Positions 1 to 7,334 of a stretch of 11,492 bases of DNA are shown here, in pieces. The notes beneath the pieces were generated by a model, which saw nothing but the letters and a program-made list of their open reading frames with translations, did no database searches and was not told where the DNA came from. A program made the translations under genes and the position numbers. The stretch is from DASUZD01 sp036377055 (GTDB lineage: Bacteria > Actinomycetota > Thermoleophilia > Gaiellales > Gaiellaceae), in the NCBI GenBank assembly GCA_036377055.1, contig DASUZD010000294.1:1-11492 (forward strand), read 5' to 3'. How positions within the stretch are numbered: position 1 is the stretch's first letter; every line of letters starts with the position of its first letter.

Positions 1-482
1 TCGAGTCGCTCAAGGGCTTCGGGGTCACCTTCCGGCAGATCTTCAAGAAGCCGATCACGCAGGAGTACCCGGAGTACAAGCGGCCGGTCTACCCGCGCTT
101 CCGCGGGCGGCACCGGCTCTGGCGGCACGAGAACGGGCTCGAGAAGTGCGTCGGCTGCTCGCTCTGCGCGGCCGCATGCCCGGCGGACTGCATCCGCGTC
201 GTCGCGGCCGAGAACACGCCCGACAATCGGGTCTCCGCGGGCGAGCGCTACGCGCGCATCTACGAGATCAACCTCAGCCGCTGCATCTTCTGCGGGTACT
301 GCGAGCTCGCGTGCCCGTTCGACGCGATCACGCTCGGGAACGAGTTCGAGCTCTCCGAGTACGCGCGCGACGACCAGATCTACACGAAGGACATGCTGCT
401 CGCCGAGCCGATCAAGAAGGTCCCGGTCGCCGATCCCGACCTGTACGACACGCCCATCCCCTACTACAAGGCGCACTCGTAG
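1..482 (+). CDS. nuoI: NADH-quinone oxidoreductase subunit I (3' part; start lies outside the window)
   Basis: This is the complex I subunit that carries clusters N6a and N6b, the last relay before N2 and the quinone site, in the peripheral arm at the membrane junction. The open frame enters from the left edge (first full codon at 3) and ends at TAG 480-482, giving 159 residues. Two ferredoxin-type motifs are seen: CxxCxxCxxxCP at fragment residues 49-60 (C49, C52, C55, C59) and again at 94-105 (C94, C97, C100, C104). All eight cluster ligands are present. The stretch RGRHRLWRHENGLEKC before the first motif is typical of NuoI. The C-terminal tail after the second motif, rich in charged residues and ending YYKAHS, is also typical of the family. 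The stop abuts the nuoJ ATG directly, so the genes are co-transcribed. Only the N-terminal amphipathic region is missing, because of the window edge. Confidence 0.97.
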   Translation, partial: ESLKGFGVTFRQIFKKPITQEYPEYKRPVYPRFRGRHRLWRHENGLEKCVGCSLCAAACPADCIRVVAAENTPDNRVSAGERYARIYEINLSRCIFCGYCELACPFDAITLGNEFELSEYARDDQIYTKDMLLAEPIKKVPVADPDLYDTPIPYYKAHS

Positions 483-1046
483 ATGGGCAACTTCCTCGTC
501 TGGGTCGTCTGGGTCTTCGCGGCCTTCGGGTGCCTCGGGTCCGGCGTCGCGGTCGTCAGCTTCTCGAACCCGTTCTACTCGGCGCTCGCGCTGATCGGGA
601 ACCTCGGCTCGTTGGCCGTTCTGTACCTGCTCCTCTCGTCCGAGTTCGTGGCCGCCGCGCAGGTGCTCGTCTACGCCGGGGCCGTGATGGTCATGTTCCT
701 GTTCGTGATCGCGTATCTCGGCGGCGAGGCGGACGCGCCCTGGGCCGGCGGGCCGACGTGGCAGTCGCTCGCGGCCGTGCTCGCGGCCGGCACGCTCCTC
801 GTCGAGATCATCGTCGTGATCGGGCTGAAGGCGGGCGGCCGTCTCTCGCACCAGGCCCACATCGGAAGGAGCTTCGGGAGCCCGGCCCAGATCGGGCGGC
901 TGTTCCTGACCGACCACCTGCTCGCGTTCGAGATCACGTCGATCGTGCTGCTGGTCGCGGCGGTCGGCGGCGTCGTCCTCGGGGCGCACGCGCGGCGCCG
1001 TTACGAGTGGGGGAGCGCGCGCCTTCCGCGGGGGCAGGCCCCGTGA
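483..1046 (+). CDS. nuoJ: NADH-quinone oxidoreductase subunit J
   Basis: Membrane subunit of complex I (ND6 homologue), sitting between the quinone chamber and the antiporter-like pumps. It has 187 residues and five hydrophobic segments, at about 4-25, 31-52, 57-79, 94-115 and 147-168. The third segment carries the family signature VYAGAVMVMFLFV (63-75), the helix that forms a pi-bulge in solved complex I structures. FEITS near 149-153 in the last helix is also conserved. The ATG follows the nuoI stop with no gap. A weak AAGG at 467-470 is the only nearby ribosome-site candidate, so translational coupling to nuoI is likely. The C-terminal tail after residue 169 is short, basic and hydrophilic. 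Its TGA overlaps the GTG of nuoK. Confidence 0.96.
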   Translation: MGNFLVWVVWVFAAFGCLGSGVAVVSFSNPFYSALALIGNLGSLAVLYLLLSSEFVAAAQVLVYAGAVMVMFLFVIAYLGGEADAPWAGGPTWQSLAAVLAAGTLLVEIIVVIGLKAGGRLSHQAHIGRSFGSPAQIGRLFLTDHLLAFEITSIVLLVAAVGGVVLGAHARRRYEWGSARLPRGQAP

Positions 1047-1363
1047 CGATCGCGATGCTCGGCCCGGAGGTGAGCTGGTACCTCGCCGTCTCGGCGTTTC
1101 TCTTCGCCACGGGCGCCTTCGGCGTCCTCGTCCGTAGGAGCCCGCTGATCGTCCTGCTCTCGCTCGAGATCATGCTGAACGCGGGGAACCTCGCCCTGAT
1201 CGCGTTCTCGCGCCACCACGGCCGCGGCGACGGGCAGATCTTCGCCATCTCGGTGATGGCGATCGCCGCCTCGGAGGTCGTCGTCGGGCTCGGGCTGATC
1301 GTCGCCATGTCGAGGAAGCGCGTGGCCCTCGACGTCGACAAGCTGAACTTTCTGCGCGGATGA
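1043..1363 (+). CDS. nuoK: NADH-quinone oxidoreductase subunit K
   Basis: Small three-helix membrane subunit of complex I (ND4L homologue) that provides two buried glutamates to the proton path next to NuoJ and NuoN. With the GTG start at 1043 it has 106 residues. Helices lie at about 11-30, 34-56 and 66-88. The key glutamates are E42 (SLEIMLN) and E78 (AASEVVVG). Their spacing of 36 equals that of E36 and E72 in the E. coli protein. GTG at 1043 was chosen because it makes a GTGA overlap with the nuoJ stop, as elsewhere in this operon, and a G-run lies shortly upstream. ATG at 1055 (102 residues) is an alternative that would also keep every helix. Its stop overlaps the nuoL ATG. Confidence 0.95.
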   Translation: MTIAMLGPEVSWYLAVSAFLFATGAFGVLVRRSPLIVLLSLEIMLNAGNLALIAFSRHHGRGDGQIFAISVMAIAASEVVVGLGLIVAMSRKRVALDVDKLNFLRG

Positions 1364-3249
1364 TCTGGGGCGCCTGGCTCTGCCTCGCCTCCCCGCTAGC
1401 GGCGGCGCTGCTCATCACGCTGGGCGGCAACGCCCTCTCGCGCCGCGGCGCCGGCTACCTCGCCACGTTCGCGACCTTCGTCGCGTTCATCGGCGCCGCG
1501 ATCTCGTTCTTCTCGCTCCTCTCGCACGACGCCGGCGACCGCTCGCATCTCTCGACCGGGTGGACGTGGATCGCGGGCGGCTCGTACCACTCGGGCTTCT
1601 CGGTGCTCGTCGACCCGCTGAGCACGATGATGATGCTGATCGTCTCCGGGGTCGGCGGGCTGATCATCGGCTACTCGATCGGCTACATGGACGGCGACCC
1701 CGAGGAGCGTCGCTACTTCGCGTACATGGCGCTCTTCGTCTTCTCGATGCTCCTCCTCGTCCAGGGCGGGAACCTGATCCTGCTGCTAGCGGGTTGGGGC
1801 ATGGTCGGCCTCTCGTCGTACCTGCTGATCGGCTTCTGGCAAGAGCGGCACTCCGCGATCGCGGCCGCGAAGAAGGCGTTCGTGATGAACGCGGTCGGCG
1901 ACGCGACGATGGCGCTCGCGTTCTTCATCCTGATCCAGAAGACCGGCTCGCTCGACTTCGGCGACGTCTTCGCGCGCCAGGGCTTCCTCGGCGGGTGGGC
2001 CATCAATCTCATCGCGCTGGGGCTCCTCGGAGGCGCCGTCGCGAAGTCGGCGCAGCTGCCGCTCCACACGTGGCTTCCGGACGCGATGGAGGGGCCGACG
2101 CCCGTCAGCGCGCTGATCCACGCGGCGACGATGGTCACCGCCGGCGTCTACCTGATCGTCCGCACCCACCCGATCTTCGAGCAGGCGCCGAAGATCGAGG
2201 ACCTCGCGGCCGGGCTCGGCGCGGCGACCCTGGTGATGGCGGGCCTGATCGCGCTCGTCCAGACGGACATCAAGCGCGTGATCGCGTACTCGACGATGTC
2301 GCAGATCGGCTACATGTTCCTCGGCGCGGGCCTCGGCGCGTACGCGAACGGGATGTTCCACCTGATGACGCACGCCTTCTTCAAGGCGCTGCTCTTCATG
2401 GCCGCGGGGATCGTCATCCACGCGCTCGCGGGCGAGCAGGACATGCGCAACATGGGCGGGCTCCGCGAGCTGATGCCGTTCACGCGCTGGTGCTTCCTGA
2501 TCGGCTCGCTCGCACTCGTCGGGATCTTCCCGTTCGCCGGGTTCTTCTCGAAGGACTCGATCCTCGCCGCCGCGATGGACCGCGGCTGGTACGGCTACCT
2601 GCTCTGGGTGGCCGGCCTCGCGGGAACGTTCCTGACGGGGCTTTACACGTTCCGGATGTACTTCGTCGTCTTCGGGGGCCAGCGCTCGGCGTTCGTGCGT
2701 GAGCACTTCCACCACGAGGGTCACGGCGAGGGGCCGTTCTCGATGACCTCGACCGTCGCGACGCTCGCCGGGCTCGCGGCGATCGGCGGCTGGATCCAGT
2801 GGTCGCCGTTCTGGCACCCGGTCACGAGCTGGCTGGAGCCGGTCGCGCGACCGCTCGTCGAGCCCGCCAACTGGATGGAGTGGACGTCGAGCGGGACCGC
2901 GCTCGCGCTCGGGCTCGGCGGCATCTGGGTCGCGTGGCTCCTGTACGGCGCGCGGCGCCCGCGGCCTGTGCCGCGGGTGGCCCCGGTCGAAAGTGCACTA
3001 GTGCACAAGCTGTACTTCGACGAGGCGTACGACCTCGCGTTCTACCGCCCGGCCATGCGTCTTTCGTTGCTCCTCGGACGCTTCTTCGAGCGGCCGCTGA
3101 TCGCCGGCACCGGCCGCGAGCTCGCCGAGGGCTCCGTCGACGTCGGGCGCGGCTTCTCGCGTCTTCAGACGGGGCTCGTCCGCACCTACGTCCTGGCGAT
3201 CGCGTCCAGCCTCGCCGTCATCGCCGTCGTCTTCGTGGCGGTGCGCTAG
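1360..3249 (+). CDS. nuoL: NADH-quinone oxidoreductase subunit L (distal proton pump)
   Basis: The most distal antiporter-like subunit of complex I (ND5 homologue); 629 residues, normal for the family. Seen directly: K229 (VAKSAQLP) and H254, the HAATMVTAG signature (254-262), H334, H338 and K342 in the FHLMTHAFFKAL region, and K398-D399 in FFSKDSIL. Numbering from K229 to K342 matches my recollection of E. coli NuoL. From about residue 551 (LYFDEAYD) to 600 is the amphipathic lateral helix that runs along the membrane arm, followed by the terminal anchor helix at about 604-628. One oddity: the TM5 glutamate (E144 of E. coli, in GWEGVGL) is glycine here, G147 in GWGMVGLSSY. The start forms an ATGA overlap with nuoK. 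It is followed after 2 nt by nuoM. Confidence 0.97.
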   Translation: MIWGAWLCLASPLAAALLITLGGNALSRRGAGYLATFATFVAFIGAAISFFSLLSHDAGDRSHLSTGWTWIAGGSYHSGFSVLVDPLSTMMMLIVSGVGGLIIGYSIGYMDGDPEERRYFAYMALFVFSMLLLVQGGNLILLLAGWGMVGLSSYLLIGFWQERHSAIAAAKKAFVMNAVGDATMALAFFILIQKTGSLDFGDVFARQGFLGGWAINLIALGLLGGAVAKSAQLPLHTWLPDAMEGPTPVSALIHAATMVTAGVYLIVRTHPIFEQAPKIEDLAAGLGAATLVMAGLIALVQTDIKRVIAYSTMSQIGYMFLGAGLGAYANGMFHLMTHAFFKALLFMAAGIVIHALAGEQDMRNMGGLRELMPFTRWCFLIGSLALVGIFPFAGFFSKDSILAAAMDRGWYGYLLWVAGLAGTFLTGLYTFRMYFVVFGGQRSAFVREHFHHEGHGEGPFSMTSTVATLAGLAAIGGWIQWSPFWHPVTSWLEPVARPLVEPANWMEWTSSGTALALGLGGIWVAWLLYGARRPRPVPRVAPVESALVHKLYFDEAYDLAFYRPAMRLSLLLGRFFERPLIAGTGRELAEGSVDVGRGFSRLQTGLVRTYVLAIASSLAVIAVVFVAVR

Positions 3250-3251
3250 CC

Positions 3252-4754
3252 GTGCTGACGACCGTCCTGATCTTCATGCCGGTCGCCGTCGCGCTGATCG
3301 TGTGGCTGCTGCCGCTCTCGCGTCTCGCGGCCGGCGGCGTCGCGCTGCTCGCGAGCCTCGCCGAGGTCGGCCTCTGGATCGAGGCGCTCGTCCGCTTCGA
3401 CTTCGACAGCTCGGGGCTCCAGTTCCACCAGCGGCAGAGCTGGTTCAGCGACCTGAACGTCTCGTACCACGTCGGGCTGTTCCCGTTCTCGCTCTGGCTC
3501 GTCGGGCTGACGGCGGTCGTGATGGCGGCCGCCGTCGCCTACGCCGTCTGGGTGGGACGCGAGCGCCCGCGCGCCTACTTCGGGCTGATGCTGTTCCTGA
3601 CCGGCGCGATCGCCGGCGTCTTCACGGCGCAGGACCTGCTCCTCTTCTACGCCTTCTTCGAGGCGATGCTGATCCCGCTCTATGTCCTCGTGGGCGTCTG
3701 GGGCGGCGCCGGCCGGCTCGGCGCGACGGTGAAGTTCGTCATCTACACGATGGCCGGCTCTTTGCTGATGCTGGCGGCGATCATCGTCTACGGCCTCCAG
3801 CAGGGGACGTTCGACCTCCTCGAGATCGGGCCGAGCTCGAGCGACTGGGTCTTCCTCGGCTTCGTCGTCGCGTTCGCGATCAAGGCGCCGCTGTTCCCGT
3901 TCCACGGCTGGCTCCCCGACGCGTACCGCGAGTCGTCGCCGGAGGTCTCGGCGGTGCTCTCCGGCGTCGTCTCGAAAGCGGCCGCCTACGGCTTCATCCG
4001 CATCGCGATCGCGAAGTTCCCCGGGCCGACCAGCGACCTCCGCGGCGCGATCCTCGCGCTCGCGGCGATCGGCCTCGTCTACGGCTCGCTGCTCGCGTTC
4101 CGCGCGCCCGACGTCCGAGGCGTCGTCGCCTACTCGAGCCTCGCCCAGATGGGTCTCATCACCCTTGGCGTCTTCGCCGTGAACGACCTCGGCCTCGACG
4201 GCGCCGTCCTCCAGATGGTGAACCACGGCTTGATCTCGGCGGCGCTCTTCCTGCTCGCCGGAATGGTCGAACGGCGCACCTCGACGGGCGAATTCGCGCT
4301 GCTCGGCGGGATGGCGCGCGGCCGGCCGGCGCTCGCGACGGTGCTTATGACGACGGGGATCATCGCGCTCGCGGTGCCGCTCTCGAGCGCGTTCGCCGGC
4401 GAGTTCCTGATCCTCGCGGGGGTCTTCCAGCAGGGCTGGGGGTGGGCGGTCGTCGGCGCGGTCGCGATCGTGCTCGCGGCGATGTACATCCTGCGGATGA
4501 TCTCCGGGATCCTTCACCAGGACGTCGGCCCCGCGGTGCCTGAGGCGGCGCTCGACCTACGGCCCGGCGAGCTCGCGATCGTCGTGCCGCTCGTCGGGGT
4601 GCTGCTCGCGCTCTCCGCCTGGCCGGCCGCGATCAGCCAGCGGTCGTTCCCGAACGATCAGCCTCAGCAGGCGGTGCGATCGCAGTTCCGCGCAGTTTCC
4701 TACGTGGTGCGCGAAACGCAGGTCACACTCAACGTCAGCCGGGGAACGCCGTGA
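3252..4754 (+). CDS. nuoM: NADH-quinone oxidoreductase subunit M (proton pump)
   Basis: Antiporter-like proton-pumping subunit of complex I (ND4 homologue) between NuoN and NuoL; 500 residues with about 14 hydrophobic segments. The pump residues are intact: E137 (FYAFFEAMLIPLY, the TM5 glutamate), K211 (IKAPLFPFHGWLPDAY), K242 (SKAAAYGF) and E384 (AGEFLIL). The GTG at 3252, 2 nt after the nuoL stop, was chosen because it gives the normal N-terminal helix. The frame is open upstream to 2799, but that part lies inside nuoL in another frame and reads as Arg/Ala-rich noise. After the last helix there is a hydrophilic tail of about 39 residues (462-500), longer than I expect for NuoM. Its GTGA end overlaps nuoN. 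Confidence 0.96.
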   Translation: MLTTVLIFMPVAVALIVWLLPLSRLAAGGVALLASLAEVGLWIEALVRFDFDSSGLQFHQRQSWFSDLNVSYHVGLFPFSLWLVGLTAVVMAAAVAYAVWVGRERPRAYFGLMLFLTGAIAGVFTAQDLLLFYAFFEAMLIPLYVLVGVWGGAGRLGATVKFVIYTMAGSLLMLAAIIVYGLQQGTFDLLEIGPSSSDWVFLGFVVAFAIKAPLFPFHGWLPDAYRESSPEVSAVLSGVVSKAAAYGFIRIAIAKFPGPTSDLRGAILALAAIGLVYGSLLAFRAPDVRGVVAYSSLAQMGLITLGVFAVNDLGLDGAVLQMVNHGLISAALFLLAGMVERRTSTGEFALLGGMARGRPALATVLMTTGIIALAVPLSSAFAGEFLILAGVFQQGWGWAVVGAVAIVLAAMYILRMISGILHQDVGPAVPEAALDLRPGELAIVVPLVGVLLALSAWPAAISQRSFPNDQPQQAVRSQFRAVSYVVRETQVTLNVSRGTP

Positions 4755-6229
4755 TCCACCGGCCGCACGTCGACTGGCTCGCGCTCGCGCCTTCGAACGC
4801 GCTCCTCACCGCGGGCGCGATCATCCTCCTCGCCTCGGTGTTCCTCCCGCGGCCGGCGCGCCGCCCGTTCTCGGCGTTCCTCTGTGCCGTGGGCTTCCTC
4901 GTCGCGCTGATCTTCGCTGCCGTCCTCTACAGCCACACGCCCGACGCGCACGAGGAGATCGCCGCCGCAATCCGGCGCGACCGGTTCGGCGCGCTCGCGC
5001 AGATGATCGTCGCCGGCTCGGGCCTGCTCGCGATCGGGATCTCGTACGCCGAGCGCTCGAGCGACGACCACATCGGCGAGTACTACGCGATGCTCGCCGC
5101 GGCCGGGGCGGGCATGGCCTTCTTCGTCACGGCGAACAACCTGATGACGCTCTTCCTCGCGCTCGAGTGGTTCTCGATCGCGCTGTACGTCCTCTGCGCC
5201 ATCGACCGCGAGCTCGTCGGGGCGCTCGAGGCCGGCCTGAAGTACCTCGTCGTCGGCGGATTCGGCTCCGCGGTCCTCCTCTTCGGGTCGGCGCTCGTCT
5301 ACGGCGCGACCGGCTCGCTGCGCTTCGGCGGGATCGCGAACGCAGTCTCGTCACAGGGGCTCGAGCGCGACGTCGTGCTCCTCTTCGGCCTGGCGATGAT
5401 CATCTCGGGGCTCTGCTTCAAGGCCTCGGCGGCGCCATTCCACATGTGGACGCCGGACGTCTACGAGGGTGCGCCCACGCCCGTGACGGCCTTCATGGCC
5501 GCGGCGACGAAGACGGTCGCGCTCGTCGTAATGTTCCGGCTGCTCGTGACCGCGTTCCCGCAGGAGGAGCACCTGTGGTCGGTCACGCTCGCGGTGATCG
5601 CGTGCATCTCGCTCGCGATCGGGAACTTCGCCGCGCTCGTCCAGCGGAACGTGAAGCGGCTCCTCGCGTACTCGTCGATCTCGCACGCGGGCTTCATGCT
5701 GATCCCGCTCGCGACGGGCTCGGAGCTGGGCGGGAAGGCGCTCCTCTACTACCTGATCCCTTACGCGGCGATGTCACTCGGCGCGTTCGGAGTCGTCGCC
5801 GCCCGCGAGCGCGAGCTCGGCGTCGCGGTCACGCTCGACAACCTCGCCGGCCTCGGCTGGGAGCGACCGTTCCTCGGCTTCTCGCTCGCCGCGTTCATGT
5901 TCGGCTTCGTCGGCTTCCCGCTCTCGGGCGGCTTCGTCGGGAAGTTCTACGCGTTCGCGGCCGCGTACAGGCACGGCTGGACGTGGCTCGTGATCGTCGG
6001 CGTCGCCGCGACGCTCGTGAGTCTCTACTACTACCTAGCGGTGATCCGGGCGCTCTTCATGCGGAGCGCGGCCGAGCTGCAGCTCGCGCCCGCAGGCGGC
6101 GCGCCCCCGCGGGAGGCGCTGCTCCACGTGTCCGTCTTTGCGTGCCTGGCCGTCGCGATCGGGTCGTTCTTCGCGGTCCAGCCGCTAATCGACCTGGCCG
6201 GCCACGCGACGCGGTCGCTGCCGCTCTAG
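4751..6229 (+). CDS. nuoN: NADH-quinone oxidoreductase subunit N (proton pump)
   Basis: Antiporter-like proton-pumping subunit of complex I (ND2 homologue), the one closest to NuoK; 492 residues with about 14 hydrophobic segments. Key residues are present: E139 (LALEWFSIALY), K224 (CFKASAAPFHMWTPDVYEGAP; the loop lysine of the pump), K254 (TKTVALV) and K398 (GGFVGKFYAF). The GTG start at 4751 overlaps the nuoM stop by 4 nt and has GGGGA at 4741-4745 five bases upstream, a good ribosome site. This is the last nuo gene: I-J-K-L-M-N is the normal order and nothing after it belongs to complex I. Its last 45 nt overlap the 3' end of the convergent gene at 6185-6559. I see no stem followed by a T-run downstream, so the operon end is undefined. 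Confidence 0.97.
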   Translation: MIHRPHVDWLALAPSNALLTAGAIILLASVFLPRPARRPFSAFLCAVGFLVALIFAAVLYSHTPDAHEEIAAAIRRDRFGALAQMIVAGSGLLAIGISYAERSSDDHIGEYYAMLAAAGAGMAFFVTANNLMTLFLALEWFSIALYVLCAIDRELVGALEAGLKYLVVGGFGSAVLLFGSALVYGATGSLRFGGIANAVSSQGLERDVVLLFGLAMIISGLCFKASAAPFHMWTPDVYEGAPTPVTAFMAAATKTVALVVMFRLLVTAFPQEEHLWSVTLAVIACISLAIGNFAALVQRNVKRLLAYSSISHAGFMLIPLATGSELGGKALLYYLIPYAAMSLGAFGVVAARERELGVAVTLDNLAGLGWERPFLGFSLAAFMFGFVGFPLSGGFVGKFYAFAAAYRHGWTWLVIVGVAATLVSLYYYLAVIRALFMRSAAELQLAPAGGAPPREALLHVSVFACLAVAIGSFFAVQPLIDLAGHATRSLPL

Positions 6230-6559
6230 CCAGCCGCGCGCCAGCTCGAGCACGCTCTGCGCCGCGAGCACACACACGACGAGCACAAGCGCCGAGAGCG
6301 CGACCGTCGGCACGCGGTCCTGTGCGAGAGCCGGCGCCCGCAATGCCGTGCCGGCGACGACCAGCACGAGCGCGAGCGAGTTCACCCAGACGAAGATCGG
6401 GCTCGAGCCCTCGAGGTAGTCGCCGAACGCGCCGATCGCCGCGACCGCGAGCGCCGGGATCGCGGCGAACAGCGCGTAGAAGGCGAGGCGGTGCTCGCCT
6501 TGGGCGTCGGCGAGCACCGCGGCGACGACGAGCGAGGGGGAGAGCGCGCGTCGCGTCAT
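6185..6559 (-). CDS. Small integral membrane protein, unknown function
   Basis: I do not recognise a named family. The 124-residue protein begins at ATG (6559 down to 6557) and ends at TAG. It has three clear hydrophobic segments, at about 25-45 (after the polar stretch ADAQGEHR), 54-73 and 84-104, plus a weaker one at 8-17. It ends in a basic tail (RGWLERQRPRRVAGQ), which predicts a cytoplasmic C-terminus. The frame stays open upstream to 6703, but those extra 48 codons would run through the divergent hydrolase gene and its ribosome site, so the internal ATG is preferred. No Shine-Dalgarno is visible; a GAATCT at 6573-6568 eight bases ahead could serve a leaderless start, weakly. The coding frame overlaps the end of nuoN by 45 nt on the opposite strand. 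Membrane character without matching charged-shadow composition supports a real gene. Confidence 0.6.
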   Translation of the reverse strand: MTRRALSPSLVVAAVLADAQGEHRLAFYALFAAIPALAVAAIGAFGDYLEGSSPIFVWVNSLALVLVVAGTALRAPALAQDRVPTVALSALVLVVCVLAAQSVLELARGWLERQRPRRVAGQVD

Positions 6560-6587
6560 TCCGACGCAGATTCGCGGCCGCGTCGGA
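6560..6587. promoter_or_regulatory. 8-bp inverted repeat in the divergent intergenic region, candidate operator
   Basis: TCCGACGC (6560-6567) and its exact reverse complement GCGTCGGA (6580-6587) are separated by 12 nt, which include the start of a second, self-complementary CGCGGCCGCG at 6573-6582. The left arm touches the start codon of the minus-strand membrane protein gene. The right arm sits upstream of the + hydrolase operon. A dyad in this position would suit a repressor acting on both genes. In such GC-rich DNA short dyads also arise by chance, so the regulatory role is an inference. Confidence 0.35.
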
Positions 6588-6601
6588 CGTTCCTGCGTTG
6601 T

Positions 6602-6607
6602 TAGGCT
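6602..6607 (+). promoter_or_regulatory. Possible -10 element for the hydrolase-cupin operon
   Basis: TAGGCT fits the loose actinobacterial TANNNT pattern and lies 31 nt before the GTG at 6639, leaving room for a leader of about 25 nt with the ribosome site. I find no convincing -35 at the usual distance; the bases there are GC-only and overlap the right arm of the inverted repeat. Weak call. Confidence 0.25.
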
Positions 6608-6626
6608 CAGCGGCGCCCAGAGCACG

Positions 6627-6633
6627 AAAGGAG
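6627..6633 (+). promoter_or_regulatory. Strong ribosome binding site for the UPF0173 hydrolase gene
   Basis: AAAGGAG lies 5 nt before GTG 6639-6641. It is the best Shine-Dalgarno match in the window and fixes the start of the first gene of the second operon, since the following genes mostly rely on overlap with the gene before. Confidence 0.8.
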
Positions 6634-6638
6634 TCCAG

Positions 6639-7334
6639 GTGGCAGACGCTTCGTTGACGTGGCTCGGCCACGCCTCGTTCCGCATCGACACGCCCGGCGG
6701 CAAGCGAATCTACGTCGACCCGTTCCTCCACGGGAACCCGAAATGCCCCGAATCGGAGCAGGAGCCGGAGCGAATCGACGTGATCGCGGTGACGCACGGC
6801 CACGGCGACCACGTCGGCGACACGATCGAGCTCGCGAAGAAGTTCGTCCCGGAGATCGTCGCCCAGGTCGAGCTGAAGCGCTGGCTCGGGGAGCAGGGGG
6901 CGCCCGTCGGCGAGATGCCTGGAACCAACAAGGGCGGCACTATCGAGGCGGCCGGTGTGAAGTTCACGCTCACGAACGCCTTCCACTCGAGCTCGAGCGA
7001 GGACGGGGACTACACCGGCGAGGCGTGCGGAATCGTCGTCACGCTCGAGAACGACACGAAGCTCTACTTCGCGGGCGACACGTGCGTGTTCGGGGACATG
7101 CAGCTGATCGGCCGGATCTACGAGCCCGACGTCGCCATCCTCCCCATCGGCGACCACTTCACGATGGGGCCGAAGGAGGCGGCGGTGGCGCTGGAGCTCC
7201 TGGGCACGCGGCGCTGCGTGCCATGTCACTACGGGACGTTCCCGCTCCTGCACGGAAGCCCGGACGAGCTCCGGCAGCTCGCGCCGAACGTCCAGATCGA
7301 CGCCCCCGAGCCCGGAGGCACGGTCGACCTGTGA
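6639..7334 (+). CDS. UPF0173 family metal-dependent hydrolase (metallo-beta-lactamase fold)
   Basis: A 231-residue soluble hydrolase of the UPF0173 (YtkL-like) group in the metallo-beta-lactamase superfamily. Seen in order: the N-terminal strand signature LTWLGHASF (6-14) and VDPFL (26-30); the metal motif THGHGDH (H53, H55, D57, H58); AFHSS followed by the GDT motif at D147; PIGDHFTMGPKEAA (H173); and CHYGTFP (H197). These supply a full set of di-metal ligands, so the enzyme should be active. The family is widespread but its physiological substrate is not established, so I give none. The start is fixed by a strong ribosome site. It leads a run of six overlapping genes, and its TGA overlaps the GTG of the next. 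Length and motifs are normal for the family. Confidence 0.93.
   Translation: MADASLTWLGHASFRIDTPGGKRIYVDPFLHGNPKCPESEQEPERIDVIAVTHGHGDHVGDTIELAKKFVPEIVAQVELKRWLGEQGAPVGEMPGTNKGGTIEAAGVKFTLTNAFHSSSSEDGDYTGEACGIVVTLENDTKLYFAGDTCVFGDMQLIGRIYEPDVAILPIGDHFTMGPKEAAVALELLGTRRCVPCHYGTFPLLHGSPDELRQLAPNVQIDAPEPGGTVDL

Noticed and set aside
146..1042. Upstream extension of the nuoK frame back to 146
   Set aside because: It reads through nuoI and nuoJ as Arg-rich sequence; only the part from 1043 looks like a protein, and the overlap layout supports the start there.
1786..2817. Long minus-strand open frame (343 codons) opposite nuoL
   Set aside because: Same low-complexity charged composition and no recognisable motif; nuoL on the + strand is certain.
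3246..4517. Long minus-strand open frame (423 codons) opposite nuoM
   Set aside because: Its translation is almost all Arg, Glu, Asp, His and Ala with no fold-like pattern, the usual shadow of a GC-rich membrane protein gene read in the opposite direction.
5167..6657. Long + frame (496 codons) overlapping nuoN and running to the hydrolase start
   Set aside because: Arg/Ala-rich noise in an alternate frame of nuoN; it continues through the minus-strand gene and the divergent promoter region and shows no family features.
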